DNA from: Erythroxylum novogranatense
Lineage: Eukaryota; Streptophyta; Magnoliopsida; Malpighiales; Erythroxylaceae
Assembly (NCBI GenBank): GCA_029891385.1
Contig: CM057227.1
Location: 61,505,567-61,569,566 of the forward strand
Direction: 5' to 3'
DNA length: 64,000 nucleotides
Below are positions 1 through 11,831 of the stretch, in pieces (within the stretch, counting starts at the first letter, position 1; each line of letters starts with the position of its first letter). Under the pieces are notes generated by a model that ran no database searches, was not told where the DNA came from, and was given only the letters and a program-made list of their open reading frames with translations. The position numbers and the translations under genes were made by a program.

Positions 1-189
1 ATCACTTCTTGTATCAAATACCACCAATATCATATCATATCAATATTTCTTAACAAATTTACACAAGTCAATGGTCCAATTCTTAATAACCTTAATATGG
101 ACCAATACCATTCAATTTAATCCTTTTGAACTTCCATATATATATCTATATCTCTATCATTCAACTCATCTTTCACGTATCCTATATCA
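1..189 (-). repeat. LARD internal region, copy 1, left part
   Basis: These 189 bases match 28,919-29,107 at every position. The segment therefore starts about 156 bp inside the internal region and is cut at the TATCA target of the outer Tekay element. It continues at 24,196. No open frame is credible in either copy. Confidence 0.9.
185..189. repeat. Target-site duplication TATCA (left) of outer Tekay
   Basis: TATCA precedes the LTR start here and recurs at 24,196-24,200 after the LTR end. The uninterrupted site survives in internal copy 2 near 29,103, which confirms both element boundaries. Confidence 0.95.
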
Positions 190-2359
190 TGTTGGCCCCC
201 AAATTTGTTTTTCTTGATGTTATTAAGTATGAATTAATTTGATTGTATTAATTGTTGTATAGTTTGATTTCATTGAAGGTATTAGAGGAAATTAAGAATT
301 AATTGAGGTTAGTATGGAATAAATGTTTATGGAAGAGTAGATTTATATGAGGTCCAAATGGGCAAGTCACTCAAGGGTAAGAGGTTTTAGGCTTAACTAA
401 GAGGGGCATTTTAGTCCATGTGCTATCTTGTAGGCTTAAGGAGTTAAAAGAAGAGAAAGAAACAGAAAGGAAAAGAAGAAGAAGAAGAAAGAAAGAGAAG
501 AGAGTTATCGTGGGAGCTTGAGGAAGAAGAAGGGGATTGCTTTCTTGAGGATTTTTGATAGATTAGAAGCATTCATCAGGTACGTTAAGCTCTTTTACTC
601 TTGTTTGGGGCGGATTGAAACCTAGAATGTGTTGTATGTGTAGGAAACGTTGGTTTAGGGTTTATGGGAGAACTTTGGTAGAAATTCATGGGTTGTTGTT
701 TTGTTGATGATTTTGTGTTAGAATGAGCTTAGAAAGGAAGTATAGGACTTGATTCAAGGGTTAGATGTGTTGTAGTTGAGAAAGGAAAGGATTGAGAGTT
801 GAAAAATGTCGAAAATCTGGGTTCAGGAGTCGACCCTCCCGTCCGCATATCGCAACGTGCGAAAGGCTGCACCGCGATGTGCATCAGACGCTGCGTCATG
901 ACGTCAGTAGAACCATGCCGCCATGACGTGTTAAAGCCAAGACGTCATGACGAAGCGAGCCTTGTCGCGGCGAGGCTAGTTTTCCAGTAAAGATGTTTTT
1001 TAGTGTTTTGAGCATATATTTTGCTACAGAAGTCCTTTTGAGGTGATTTTTGAGGCGTTGTAAATTAGAGACATAGATCTACAAGTTTTATGAAGTAATG
1101 AAGTTCTGAATTAGTCTCTAAAGATATGAAATTTTGGATGGAAGTTGAGAATAGAAATATTGTTTCAGCATGAGTTATTGAATGAGATTTTGGTTCTTAT
1201 TTTAGGAAATCAAGAGAGGCAAGAGGAGCAAGAGGGTCAAGAGGAAACTCATTTCTAGGCAAGAACAAGCAAGGAATTCAGGTGGGTTCATGTTTATAAT
1301 AGAAAATATAAGTCACTCATTGTTTTGTTCAAATCAAGAAAGATTTAATGCATTTAAATTTCATCATCAACGATTGCATTACATAATATTATGAATGATT
1401 ATTGGTTGCTATATGATTTGCATTCATGAATTATGAAAAGGTTTTCAAAAAAGGGGTTTTTCTCCTTTCAAGAATACATGTACATGAAATCCTATTTTAC
1501 GAATATATGACAAGCAAGTTTACAAGCAAGTTTACAAGCAAGTTACAAGCAAGTTTACAAGCAAGTGCCAGTTTGGCAAACAAGTTTACAAGAACATGAA
1601 TCATGCATATTTTTGTGGGTTTGCGGTATGTCCCTCATGAATAGTCAAGTGCACATTGACTCACAAAAAGGCTTCTCCCGCCTGCCCGCTAGTGGCACAG
1701 GGTTTCTCACAAGGATTCCCTCACGAAACTACGTATACACACAACCATTTCGATGGGAATGTGTAGTACGTCATAAACTAGGGACAACCCAAACCATTAT
1801 GTTATGTTATGTGTTTATGTGTCATGCATCATGAATTGTTCAAGAATCAAGCATTTTCAAGCTATGACTCATACATGCTGAATTACTATGATTTCAACAA
1901 GTATCACAAAAATGAGTTATTTTTGATTAATTTTGCTTATTCCTATATTATAAATATGTTCCCACGAGCTTTATAGCTCACCCTCCTCTATCTCCCCCAT
2001 TCAGGTGACGAGCAAGAGACCGAGTGAGTCTCGAGTTACGGCAGCACTCCATTTTTTCATGTTTATTTTTTAGTTTTAGTTACGTTTCAAGTATTGTTGG
2101 TTCAAGAGTATTTTGTATTTTTGGCTCTTGAACTCAAAGTTGTAATTTGGTTTGAGATGTTCTTAAAGCTTTATGAAACTCATCTTCAGGAGCATGAATT
2201 ATGGATTTGTTTGTTTAAATCACATGAAAGCAGGTTTCAAGTTTGTTTTCTAGCAGGCCCATTAATCTTCCGCGGGTATTTTCCTTAAATGAATAATTAA
2301 CATGCATACAGCACCACGCTCTCATATCCGATGTTGGGTTCCGACAGCGGGGTCCAACA
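190..2359 (+). repeat. 5' LTR of outer Tekay
   Basis: It begins TGTTGG and ends CCAACA, is 2,170 bp long, and matches 22,022-24,195 over its full length. A CG-rich block at about 830-985 stands out from AT-rich surroundings. The sequence around 1,520-1,565 repeats an ACAAGCAAGTTT-like unit. Short frames inside (for example 1,565-1,834) recur only because the LTR recurs and match no protein family I know. Confidence 0.93.
830..990 (+). repeat. CG-rich variable block in outer Tekay LTR
   Basis: Within AT-rich LTR sequence this stretch is full of CG and of palindromic pieces such as CGTCATGACG. The partner LTR (about 22,670-22,835) and the solo LTR (about 63,165-63,305) have the same type of block, built on a palindromic GCACGTCGCGACGTGC-like unit, but with different sequence. 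Many differences look like CpG to TpG/CpA changes. Function is unknown. Confidence 0.7.
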
Positions 2360-2364
2360 TGTTG

Positions 2365-2376
2365 TGGTATCAGAGC
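2365..2376 (+). other. Primer binding site (tRNA-iMet type)
   Basis: TGGTATCAGAGC lies five bases after the 5' LTR. It is complementary to the 3' end of plant initiator methionine tRNA, the usual primer of Tekay elements. Confidence 0.92.
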
Positions 2377-2538
2377 GCCTAGGTTTTTGATCTAGAGCTG
2401 CATGACATGGCTTTCAAGGAATAACTTGCATTGTTTTACACGTGCATTGTTTTACACGATTGTAAATGTTTTTGCATATTTTGAAACTTGTCTTACTTGA
2501 AATGAAGTTTTCAATGGTTTTCTATTCAAAGAGTGAAC

Positions 2539-3668
2539 ATGCCACCTCGAAGGAGAACTCAGGGAGCTATGACTCGGTCTTATTCTCGTCAGGGGAGCAC
2601 GGATGAATCCTATATTCCTCAGGATGTCGGGACACATTCTGTTCCGATTTCAGAGGCACCTAGTTTGCAACAAGAAGTGCCTCCTCCACCTCCTCTTATG
2701 CCTCAGGGAACTCCCATGGATTCGAGTTTCTTTCAAGCCTTTGCTCAGGCTTTCACGTATGCCATGGGTCAGAGATCTCAGATGCCGATGCAAGCTCCGG
2801 TAGACAGGAGTGGGCAGTATGATAAGCTCCGAAAGTTTGGGGCTGTGGATTGCAGTGGGACTACTAATCCAGAAGAGGCTAAAGCTTGGTTGAAGAGGAC
2901 CGAGAGGGTTCTAGTTCAGATGAGGACAAGTTAGATTATGCAGTCAGTTTGTTACAGGGTGACGCACTACATTGGTGGGAATCAATGCCTCACAGTCAGG
3001 TTGTTCCTTCGGTGCTGACATGGAGGGATTTTGTAGAAGTGTTCAGAAAGAAGTATCTCTCCAGGGTTTATGTGCAAGATAAGGCCATGAAATTTCTGAA
3101 TCTCATGCAGAGGGATATGAGTGTGAGCGAGTATGAGCTGAAGTTCACACAGCTTTCTCGATATACAGCCAACATTATGGCAACAGAGGAAGACAAGTGT
3201 CGTAAGTTTGAAGGAGGTCTTCATTTGGGGATCAGGGAGAAAGTCCTGATTCATAATTTCTGTGACTACCAGCAGTTGGTGGATGCTGCTCTCCAGGCTG
3301 AGAAGCTGGAGAATATCAGAAATGAAGTGAATAAGAAGAGGAGGAACAGGGAGCAGACTTTCAGGAAGGGTGCTAGTGCTCCAATGCTTGAGAGGAGCAC
3401 GAGGAGCTCTCGCAGTCAGAGTGAAGTGGGTAGCAGTGGGGCTACCAGGGACAAGCAGGTGAGGGCAGTATCAGGGCAAGCCTCTAATGTGGGAGGCACC
3501 GGTAGAGCAGGAAGGAGCTAGTTCACCCATCCCTTATGTGACCAATGTGGGAAACATCACCAGGGAGAGTGCCTCAGGTCACTTGGAGTTTGTTTTAGAT
3601 GTGGAGAGAAGGGACATATAGCCAAGAATTGTCCGCAGGCACCGAGACAAGAGGGGTCACAGTTTTAA
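2539..3668 (+). pseudogene. gag: gag (outer Tekay), frameshifted
   Basis: Gag is the capsid/nucleocapsid protein that packages element RNA in the cytoplasm. The start is the ATG at 2,539, giving MPPRRRTQG. The N-terminal proline-rich region and a conserved stretch (YDKLRKFGAVD, then an LKRTERVL motif) are in this frame to about 2,920. One or two bases are then out of register, and the retrotransposon gag core (GDALHWWESMP at about 2,961, then a DFVEVFRKKYLS motif) continues in another frame. A TAG at 3,519-3,521 interrupts it before the zinc knuckle. That knuckle (CFRCGEKGHIAKNC, 3,591-3,632) keeps all of its Cys and His ligands. Translation would end at the TAA at 3,666. The element cannot make intact Gag. 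Confidence 0.9.
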
Positions 3669-4168
3669 GCTCCAAGGCGTGCAGAGACAGTGGGAACCAG
3701 CCGATCGAGGTAGCGGCTCTGGGGCGCAAGGAGGCTATTCCTCCAGGAAGGCCAAGGTTTCAGGAGCCGGCAAGAGTGTTTTCCATGACTAGGGAGGAAG
3801 CTGCAGCCGCACCTAAGGTTGTCACGGATATGGCTCAGTTATTTGATTCAGCAGTATTTGTTTTGATTGATTCTGGTTCCACGCACTCTTTTGTTTCTGC
3901 GAGCATAGCATTGCATGGTGTGAGTTCTATGCCTTTGGATAGGCCTTTGATTGTTAGTACTCCGCTAGGGAGAAATGTGGTGATCAGTCAGGTGTATAAG
4001 CAGTGTGAGCTTTTCATGGATGGTGCTAGATTGGTAGTGGACTTACTACCACTAGACCTTAGAGGGTTAGATGTTATTCTGGGGATGGATACTATGGAGA
4101 AGTATCTGGCCAAGCTGGATTGTGGTCAGAAAGAGGTAGAGTTTGATCTGGCAATGGTGAGAAGGTGA
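3669..4168 (+). pseudogene. pol: Aspartic protease domain (outer Tekay pol)
   Basis: The protease cuts the Gag-Pol polyprotein. The active site DSGSTHSF is at about 3,869-3,892, and the ILGMDTMEKY motif typical of Tekay proteases follows at about 4,075-4,104. The catalytic Asp is intact. This frame begins upstream at about 3,599 out of register with the zinc-knuckle frame, so gag and protease are not in one continuous frame here. The frame closes at 4,166-4,168 (TGA) before RT, where a Tekay polyprotein would read on. Confidence 0.88.
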
Positions 4169-5333
4169 TCTTCGAGGGGGACGGAAGACACCCTCTCAAG
4201 GATCGATTTCAATATGTTAGCTGAAAGGATGATGGGCCAGGGATGCGAAGCTTTCTTGGTGCATGTTGTGGATGCCGATGTGCGTGAAGGGAAGTTAGAG
4301 GACTTTCCGATTGTGAGGGAGTTTCGAGATGTTTTCCCAGATGAGTTACTGTGTTTGCCGCGGTGAGGAAATCGAGTTTGCCATTGACTTGATTCCCGAA
4401 CTGCGCAATTTCAATACCGCCACGTCTGAGATGGCTCCAAATGAGTTGAGGGAGCTTAAGGAATAGTTGGAGGAACTGTTAGAGAAGGGTATGTCGATCG
4501 AGTTCGCCTCCTTAGGGAGCACCTGTTACTGTTTGTTAAGAAGAAAGATGGATCATGGCGGATGTGTATTGACTATCGGAGACTCAACAAGGTGACGATT
4601 AAGAACAAGTATCCTTTGCCACGGATAGATGATCCGCTTGACCACCGCAGGAGCAAGGGTTTTCTCAAGATTGATCTCGGTCGCTATCATCACCGTAATT
4701 AAGGAGTCGATGTAAGCAAGACAAAGATTCGTGACTCGATATGGACATTATGAGTTTTTGGTTATGCCATTCGGCTTGACCAATGCTCCAGCTACTTTCA
4801 TGGATCTCATGAATAGGGTCTTCAAGGAGTTTCTGGATCAGTTTGTCATAGTGTTTATAGATGACATTCTGATGTATTCTAAGAGTGAAGAAGAGCATGA
4901 GGAGCATCTCAGGATTGTATTGCAGACTCTGAGGGAGAGAGAGCTTTATGCTAAGTTCAGCAAGTGTGAGTTCTGGCTTTATGAGGTGTCATTCCTTGGA
5001 CATGTGATTTCGCAGGATGGAGTACATGTTGATCCGAGGAAAGTTGAAGCAGTAGTGAATTGGCATGCACCCAAGACAATGACAGAGGTAAGGAGTTTTT
5101 TGGGTCTGGCAGGTTACTACAGGAGGTTTGTAGAAGGATTCTCCATGATAACTGCTCCGATGACCAAGCTATTGAGGAAGAATCAGAAGTTCATCTGGAC
5201 CGATGAATGCCAGAAGAGCTTTGAGGAGATTAAGCTCAGACTGACAAATGCTCCAGTGCTGATTTTGCCTTCCGGTGATGAGGGCTATACAGTATTCAAT
5301 GATGCCTCGAGGAAGGGTCTAGGTTGTGTATGA
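4169..5333 (+). pseudogene. pol: Reverse transcriptase domain (outer Tekay pol), decayed N-terminal half
   Basis: RT copies element RNA into DNA. From 4,169 to 4,730 the palm/finger region is recognisable only piecewise (a [17 protein letters not shown] motif at about 4,541-4,590) with several frameshifts and stops. From 4,731 one frame runs on: [20 protein letters not shown], then the catalytic FIDDILMYS (about 4,854-4,880), then [15 protein letters not shown] and the [18 protein letters not shown] thumb/connection motif. It ends in a TGA at 5,331 just after the [10 protein letters not shown] start of RNase H. Confidence 0.9.
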
Positions 5334-5658
5334 TGTAAGGAGACAGGGTGATAGCATATGCTTCAAGGCAACTGAAGCTGTATGAGTTGAATTATCCGAC
5401 TCATGATTTGGAGTTGGCAGCAGTGATCTTTATCTTGAAGATTTAGAGGCATTATCTTTATGGAGTTCAGAAAAGGATCTTTACTGATTACAAGAGTCTC
5501 AAGTACTTACTGAGTCAGAAGGAATTGAATTTGAGACCGAGAAGGTGGATTGAGTTACTCAAGGAATATGATTTGTTGATTGAGTACCATCTAGGCAAAG
5601 CAAATGTAGTGGCGGATGTTTTAAGCAGGAAGTCTTCTATTGCCCATGTTTAGACAGT
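5280..5658 (+). pseudogene. pol: RNase H domain (outer Tekay pol), broken
   Basis: RNase H removes RNA from the RNA/DNA hybrid. Tekay RNase H motifs are visible: [10 protein letters not shown] at 5,301, then [33 protein letters not shown], and a [14 protein letters not shown] end motif. A TGA at 5,331 with a frame change, a TAG at 5,444-5,446 and a TAG at 5,651-5,653 prevent translation. The order between RT and integrase is normal. Confidence 0.88.
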
Positions 5659-7111
5659 TTATCTTCCTTTATTGGAAGAGATGGCCAAGCTTAAGATAAG
5701 CTTGAAGCAGGAGGAATCAAATTGCCTTCTAGCTAATTTCAGAGTAAGGCCTATACTCAGGGAGAAGGTTAGGGAGTTGCAGGCACATGATGCAGAGTTG
5801 AGCAAGCTTCGGGAGGAAATTCGGAATGGTAAGGTTTCTGAGGTAGTAGTGAGAGAGGATGGACTCATGACAGTGGGGGACAGACTTTATATTGTAGATA
5901 GTAAGGAGGTTAAGAATGAGATTTTGGATGAGGCACACAATGCGCCTTATGCCATGCACCCAGGTAGCACCAGGATGTACAGAGATTTGAGAGAGCATTT
6001 CTGGTGGAAGGGCATGAAGAGGGATGTAGCAGAGTATGTCGATGAAGTGTCTCGTGTGTCGTAAGTCAAGGTCGAACACCGTGCACCTTCAGCAAGTTAA
6101 GGCCATTGTCCATTCCTGAGTGGAAGTGGCAAAGAGTAACCATGGATTTTCTGATGGGTTTGCCTAAGACCAGTAGGAAGCATGATGTCATTTGGGTTAT
6201 TGTGGATAGGTTGACGAAATCAGCCCATTTTTTGGCAATCAGGCAGACTGATTCGTTGCATGTGCTAGCCAGGAAGTATATTGATGAGGTAGTGAGATTG
6301 CATGGAATTCCAGATTCTATAGTGTCTGACAGGGATCCTCGATTCACTTCTAAATTTTGGGGAAGCTTGCATGAAGCTTTAGGTACTAAGCTGCAGTTTA
6401 GTACAACATTTCACCCTCAGACGGATGGTCAATCTGAGAGGACCATTCGGACACTTGAGGGAATGCTCAGGGCATGTGTGTTGGATTTCAAGGGAGTTTG
6501 GGATGAGCATTTACCATTGGTCGAATTTGCTTATAATAATTCGTACCATTCGAGCATTCAGATGGCTCCATATGAGGGTTTATATGGAAGGAGGTGTAGA
6601 ACTCCGATATGTTAGGATGAAGAAGGAGAGAGGAAACTAGTCGGACCAGAGTTGATTCAGTTGACAATGAATAAAGTCAATATGGTTAAGCAGCGGCTTA
6701 AGGCAGCCCAGGATAGGATGAAGAGTTACACTGATGCTCATCGGAAGGAGATAGAGTATGAAGTCGGTGAGAAAGTGTTCCTCAAGACGTCTCCTTGGAA
6801 GGGAGTAATGAGGTTTGGCAAGAAAGGTAAGTTGAGTCCAAGGTATGTAGGTCCTTATGAGATTCTTGAGAGGATCAGACCTCTAGCTTACAGGTTGGCG
6901 TTGCCGCCAGAGTTGTCTCAGATCCATGATGTCTTTCATGTTTCCATGCTGAGGAGGTACAGATCAGATCCTTCTCATGTCATTCAGGTTTCAGAGGTTC
7001 AGTTAAGAGATGACTTGAGTTATGAGGAAATTCCAGTAGAGATCTTGGACACAAAGGAAAAGGTCCTCAAGAATAAAACAGTTCAGCTAGTTAAAGTCCT
7101 ATGGAGGAACC
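5659..7111 (+). pseudogene. pol: Integrase (outer Tekay pol), N-terminal to chromodomain start
   Basis: Integrase inserts the cDNA. The zinc-binding region is at 5,930-6,075, with HPGSTRMYRDL; its C-L-V-C pair is shifted out of frame near 6,045. The catalytic core is at 6,106-6,615: VDRLTKSAHF (first Asp, 6,204), SDRDPRFTSKF (second Asp, 6,328) and GQSERTIRTLE (Glu exactly 35 residues later). A TAG at about 6,613 replaces the usual Trp after the TPIC motif. The C-terminal part (6,652-7,111) has the [20 protein letters not shown] and [11 protein letters not shown] motifs, then [10 protein letters not shown], where the inner element cuts it. The rest is at 21,901-22,009. Confidence 0.9.
7107..7111. 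repeat. Target-site duplication GAACC (left) of inner Tekay
   Basis: GAACC precedes the inner element here and recurs at 21,901-21,905 after it. The two copies fall on the same codons of the outer integrase tail, confirming a simple insertion. Confidence 0.95.
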
Positions 7112-10016
7112 TGTTGGACCCCGTCTCCGAGGCCCAACATTCGGACCACACAAGTACACGCAAGCATAGAAGACCCATAACTCACCACAATAGGGGAAAC
7201 TTACAATAGAAAAGTTGGAAAGCCTTTTTTAAAAAATATGTTCCTTATGCTCTCACGATTCTAGCGCCACTGAAAATGCTCAATTCGGATCAGAAATGAA
7301 AAAGTTATAACCAAAATAGTCAAAACTGAACACTTTACTGACTTCACGTCAAAATTTGAAAACCTTAGAGGCTAGCTTGCTGATCGGTTTCTTCATAAAA
7401 CATGTAGGTTTTGGTCTCTAGTTTAATTTAAAACAAGAATCGCCCCAATCGGAGCTCTATAGCTCGAGATATTTCAAAATAAGTGAAATATATTCAGACT
7501 TTATTGACCGACTATCACACTTTGTTTTAAAACACCTTTTTCAATTTAAAAGCAAAACTGATAAATCAGGTGTAGAAATATAAAAAAATGTCTTAGAAAT
7601 CTATCGCTTTAAAAATGGGGTCAATCGGACGTCTGTGTAAAAAGTTATGGCCCAAAGAAGGAAGAGGGGTCGATAAACAAAAGCAGACGATAAAACTGAG
7701 ACGCAAAAGTCAATTGAGACGCAAAAAGTCAACTGAGACGTAAAAGTCAACTGAGACGCAAAAAGTCAACTGAGACGTAAAAGTCAACTGAGACGCAAAA
7801 AGTTAACTGAGACGCAAAAAGTTAACTAAGACACAAAAGTCAACTGAGACGCAAAAAGTCAACTGAGACGCAAAAGTCAACGGAGACGCAAAAACAGTAA
7901 TTGCGTCTCACTTCTCCCCAGAACATCTCTACTTAAAAGATGCATAACTTTCTACTCATAACTCCAAATTAGACACGGTTTGATTCGTTGGAAAGCTAAG
8001 AGAAAAATCTACAACTTTCATGAAAATTACGGACTTAAAATTCAACCCTATAAGGGTCAAAAGTTGACTAAAAGCTTCAGCCTGAAATATGCCATTTAGA
8101 CAGCACTTGCATCTGACTCTAACAACTCACAGTTTGCAATCAATACCTAAAAAATAGCTCATTACACCTCATGAACAAGCTCTACAGCTCGTCTAACACC
8201 TTCAACAAGTCTAAATGATCCTATTCAACCTAAAACAACCCAGAAATTCGGCTGAAAGCGCAAAACACTCAAATCTAACTCAAAGAGCACATCAGCCCAG
8301 AAATTTGCAGAACTTCAACAATTAATAATACTCATACACACCATTTTAAAACCATACACAGTACGCAAATCAACAAGTTCACATGAAGAAAGTATTAGAG
8401 CTCTCATTCTCATTTCAAATCATAATAAATATTCATGCATAGCTTTGGTTACATATTGGCATATTCATCAAGATCAAGTACAAAATACAAAAGATGAGAT
8501 GCTCAATGATCAATATGCTTACAAAGTTATTCCAAAAGCTAGTTACTAACTTAATACAAAAGTTTCTAGGATTCTTGGAGTTATGCCCGATGCCTTGCAA
8601 GGTTCCGCAATCAACTAGAATTTGCACCTGAGGAGGGAGAATGGGGTGAGCGAAACACTACCGATGGTTAACACGCTTATAGCCATCGAGTAATGGACCA
8701 CACAACACAAAAAAAAGGATCTGAAGCAATAGCAATTTATCATATGAAACAAAATAATCCAAAATCATCACATAAAGTATAACATACGAATTTATATCAA
8801 TCAACCACATATTATGCATCATAATCACAATTAAAAGATGAAATGCACACAATTGGCTCGAGAGTTCCTTAAACATAACGAATAAATCGAAGTTTATCGT
8901 AAACACAACGAGTCCATTTTCGGATCTCGTGGGCCACAAGCGGGCTGCCGGGAGAAAGCTAGGGGTCAACGTGCACGTGACTAACAATATAAGTTCTCTC
9001 TTGCCCAATCACAACACAAAAGTAGCATTTTATGCTTCTTTCATTGTATCAAATCATCATAGTTTCGTTCTTTTCATTCAAATCAAGGGAAATACACTTT
9101 CAATATAGTCACAATTAACAAAGATAGCACACATAGGGCATTTGCCCATTACACAACAACTATAAAAATGTTACCCACCTATCGTAGAAATCCGAATTCA
9201 AGATTGCCCTTCCTCCTTGTCTTGAGTGGGGTTCTCTTGATTTCCTTCAATCAAAACACACTCCATTCACTAAATACAATCCAAAGGAAAGTTATAGCAT
9301 TCAAGAAATCAAGCAATGATAAAATAAACTTTAAACCTAACCTACCCATAAGCCATATATGCTAGAATAACCATAACCTTAATGAGAAAGTCCCTAAAAT
9401 CCATAGATCTCACCTTCTCTTCCACTTTTCTTCAATCTCTACACAAACCCTAACTTCCATTTCATCTCATACTTGAACCTAACATAGCAAGACTAGAACT
9501 TACCTCTCACAAGTAGCTTCCTCTTCCTTTTTCTCCTTCTTTCTTCTTTCCTTCAAGCCTCCTACGGCTCTCCCTCTCCTTCTTGGCCGAAAGCTCTTCT
9601 TGCTTGCCTTGCTCACGATTTCTTCTCTTCTTCTCCTTGGCTTTACGAAAACTTGCTTCCTACTTTTCCTTTAATCCCTTTTATATCACAGCTTAAAGCC
9701 CTACCTCAAAACTATGTAGTTTTGATACTCCTTTAAGCTCTCTTACATTTCCTTTTTGGGCTCCCCTTCCTCCCAAGCCCACTATACATTAAAGCTCATT
9801 CTTTCTAACAAACCTTTATTTGTCTCATATGACTCTACACTTCAAGCTCACTTCCAATTAATCCAATCATACTAACTAATACCAAGGCTCAACATAGTCT
9901 ATATATATCTATACACACATAATTGAAACATTTAAAGCAAAATAAAGAATAAGTCAAGTAAATCGATAAATCAATCAATAAAAAAAAATAAAAAAAAAAA
10001 ATTTCGAGGCTCAACA
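7112..10016 (-). repeat. 3' LTR of inner Tekay
   Basis: Delimited by TGTTGG at 7,112 and CAACA at 10,016; 2,905 bp. It matches 19,158-21,900. The excess length is mainly at 7,697-7,890. Small frames inside, such as 8,433-8,627 and 8,658-9,008, recur in the partner LTR and are not genes. Confidence 0.93.
7693..7895 (-). repeat. Minisatellite of about 18.5 bp, 11 copies, in 3' LTR
   Basis: The unit is CTGAGACGCAAAAAGTCAA with small variants, about eleven times in a row. The matching place in the 5' LTR (19,740-19,795) has three units. It ends in both LTRs with GCGTCTCAC, an inverted piece of the unit. The copy-number difference (about eight units, near 150 bp) explains most of the 162 bp length difference between the LTRs. 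Confidence 0.92.
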
Positions 10017-10790
10017 ATTCTCCCCTCCTAAAAGAATTTCGTCCTCGAAATCCTTACCTGAGTCCATGAAGAGGTACGGATACTTCTCCCTCATGGCTTC
10101 CAAAGGTTCGCAAGTTGCCTCTTCGGTCGAATGGTTCCTCCATAAGACCTTAACTAGCTTTACAACTTTATTCCTTAACACCTTTTCCTTTGAATCTAAG
10201 ATCTCCACGGGTTGCTCCTCATATGTCAAATCCTCCCTCAATTGAACCTCTGAAGGTTGAACTATATGCAAAGGATCTGATTTGTACTTCCTCAGCATCG
10301 ATACATGGAAAACATTATGAATCTTAGCTAACTCCAATGGCAAATCTAACTTATAAGCCAAAGGCCCAATCCTCTCAATGATCTCATATAGGCCTATGTA
10401 CCTCGGGCTAAGCTTGCCCTTCTTGCCAAACCTCAAAACACCTTTCCATGGAGAAGCTCTAAGAAACACCTTTTCTCCCACTTCAAATTCCATCTCTTTC
10501 CTATGGGCATCCGTGTAGCTCTTCATCCTATCTTGAGCTGTTTTAAGCCTCCGCTTTACCACTTTGATTTTATCGACTATAGCCTGTACCAATTCAGGTC
10601 CTACAAGCTTCCTTTCACCTTCCTCATCCCAACATATAGGAGTTTTGCATCTCCTACCATACAAAGCTTTATAAGGTGCCATCTGAATTCCCGAGTGATA
10701 GAAATTATTGTAAGCAAACTCAATCAAAGGTAGGTGATCATCCCACGAACCTTTGAAATCCAATGCACAAGCCCTCAGCATTGCCTCCAA
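10011..10790 (-). pseudogene. pol: Integrase C-terminal domain and chromodomain (inner Tekay)
   Basis: One open frame of 259 residues covers the end of the integrase core (MAPYKALYGRRCKTPICWDE), the KVFLRASPWKGVLRFGKKGK and LSPRYIGLYEIIERI motifs, the [12 protein letters not shown] motif, and the chromodomain-like tail (VEILDSKEKVLRNKVVKLVK, then VLWRN and an EEAT motif). In Tekay elements this tail is thought to steer insertion to heterochromatin. The frame is intact for the domain, but the upstream core is separated from it by a stop and a frame break. The last residues read into the purine tract and LTR edge. Confidence 0.9.
10018..10030 (-). other. Polypurine tract of inner Tekay
   Basis: On the minus strand the purine run AGGAGGGGAGAA lies directly before the 3' LTR. 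It is the expected plus-strand primer for reverse transcription and follows the FEDEILLGG-type pol end. Confidence 0.85.
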
Positions 10791-11138
10791 AGTCCGTATC
10801 GTCCTCTCCGATTGTCCATCAGTCTACGGATGGAAAGCCGTGCTAAAATGCAATCTCGTCCCTAGAGCCTCATGCAAACTTTCCCAAAATCTGGAGGTAA
10901 ACCTAGGATCCCTATCAGACACTATCGAACTCGAAATCCCATGAAGTCTGATTACCTCATCTATATACTTCTTAGCCAAAACATTCAAAGAATCCGTCTG
11001 TTTAATTGGCAAGAAGTGGGCTGACTTAGTCAACCTATCAACGATCACCCAAATAGCGTCATGCTTCTTACTAGTCCTCGGTAATCCCATCAGAAAATCC
11101 ATGGTAATCTTCTCCCATTTCCATTCCGAAATCGGCAA
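10791..11138 (-). pseudogene. pol: Integrase catalytic core (inner Tekay)
   Basis: The core contains DFLMGLPRTSKKHD, VDRLTKSAHFLPIKQTDSLN (first catalytic Asp) and SDRDPRFTSRFWESLHEALG (second). In the element's standard GQSER motif, the Gln codon of the preceding HPQTDG has become TAG, so the frame stops at about 10,823 just before the catalytic Glu. Beyond the stop the sequence still encodes that Glu region. The core continues into the frame that starts at 10,790 after a further break. Confidence 0.88.
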
Positions 11139-11831
11139 AGGATTAAGCTTGCCTGAAGGCGCTTGGTGTTCAGCTTTTACTTGCTAACACACTAAACATT
11201 TTTTAGCATACTCTGCCACATCTTTCCTCATTCCTTTCCACTAAAAATGCTCTTTCAAATCCTGATACATCTTAGAACTCCCTGGGTGCATTGCATAAGG
11301 AGCATTATACGCCTTATCTAGGATCTCATCCTTCAGCTCTAACCTGTCTGGAACACACAATCTATTGCCCATAACCATCAATCCATCTTCCTTTACCTCT
11401 ACACCAGAAGGTTTGCCATTCTTTATCTCTTCTTTAAGCTTACTCAAGTACTCATCATGTTTTTGAAATCCTTTAATCTTCTCCTTCAATACTGGTCTCA
11501 CTCTAAAATTTGCCAAGATACAACCAGGTTCAACTTGTCTCAACGTCACACCAAGTCTGGCTAATTCCTTCAGCAAAGGAAGATACAATGTTTTCACATG
11601 TGCCATAGTGGACTTCCTACTCAGCGCATCGGCTACCACATTAGCTTTCCCCGGATGGTAGTCTATCATCAAATCATAATCCTTTAACAATTCTAACCAT
11701 CGCCTCTGCCTCAAATTCAGCTCTTTCTGAGTCAACAAGTACTTAAGACTCTTATGGTCTGTAAATACCTTAGTGGTAACTCCATACAAGTAATGTCTCC
11801 AAATCTTCAATGCGAAAATTATCGCAGCCAA
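11139..11831 (-). pseudogene. pol: RNase H C-terminal part, linker and integrase zinc-binding region (inner Tekay)
   Basis: The frame 11,831-11,241 reads [33 protein letters not shown] and [14 protein letters not shown] (RNase H end), then the linker, then [15 protein letters not shown] of the integrase zinc region, where a TAG at 11,241-11,243 stops it. The remaining zinc region, with the C-x-x-C pair and a further TAG, lies in 11,240-11,139. It is joined to RT by a frameshift near 11,825. Confidence 0.87.

Noticed and set aside
1565..1834. Recurrent small frame in the outer Tekay LTR (also at 23,403 and, inverted, 62,415)
   Set aside because: It recurs because the LTR does; the copies accumulate changes without regard to frame and match no known protein.
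2365..2376. tRNA gene
   Set aside because: Only the 12-base primer complement is present, as expected for an LTR element; the same holds at 19,141 and 29,380.
7693..7895. CRISPR-like regular repeat
   Set aside because: There are no unique spacers: the 18.5 bp units are directly adjacent. It is a minisatellite in a plant LTR.
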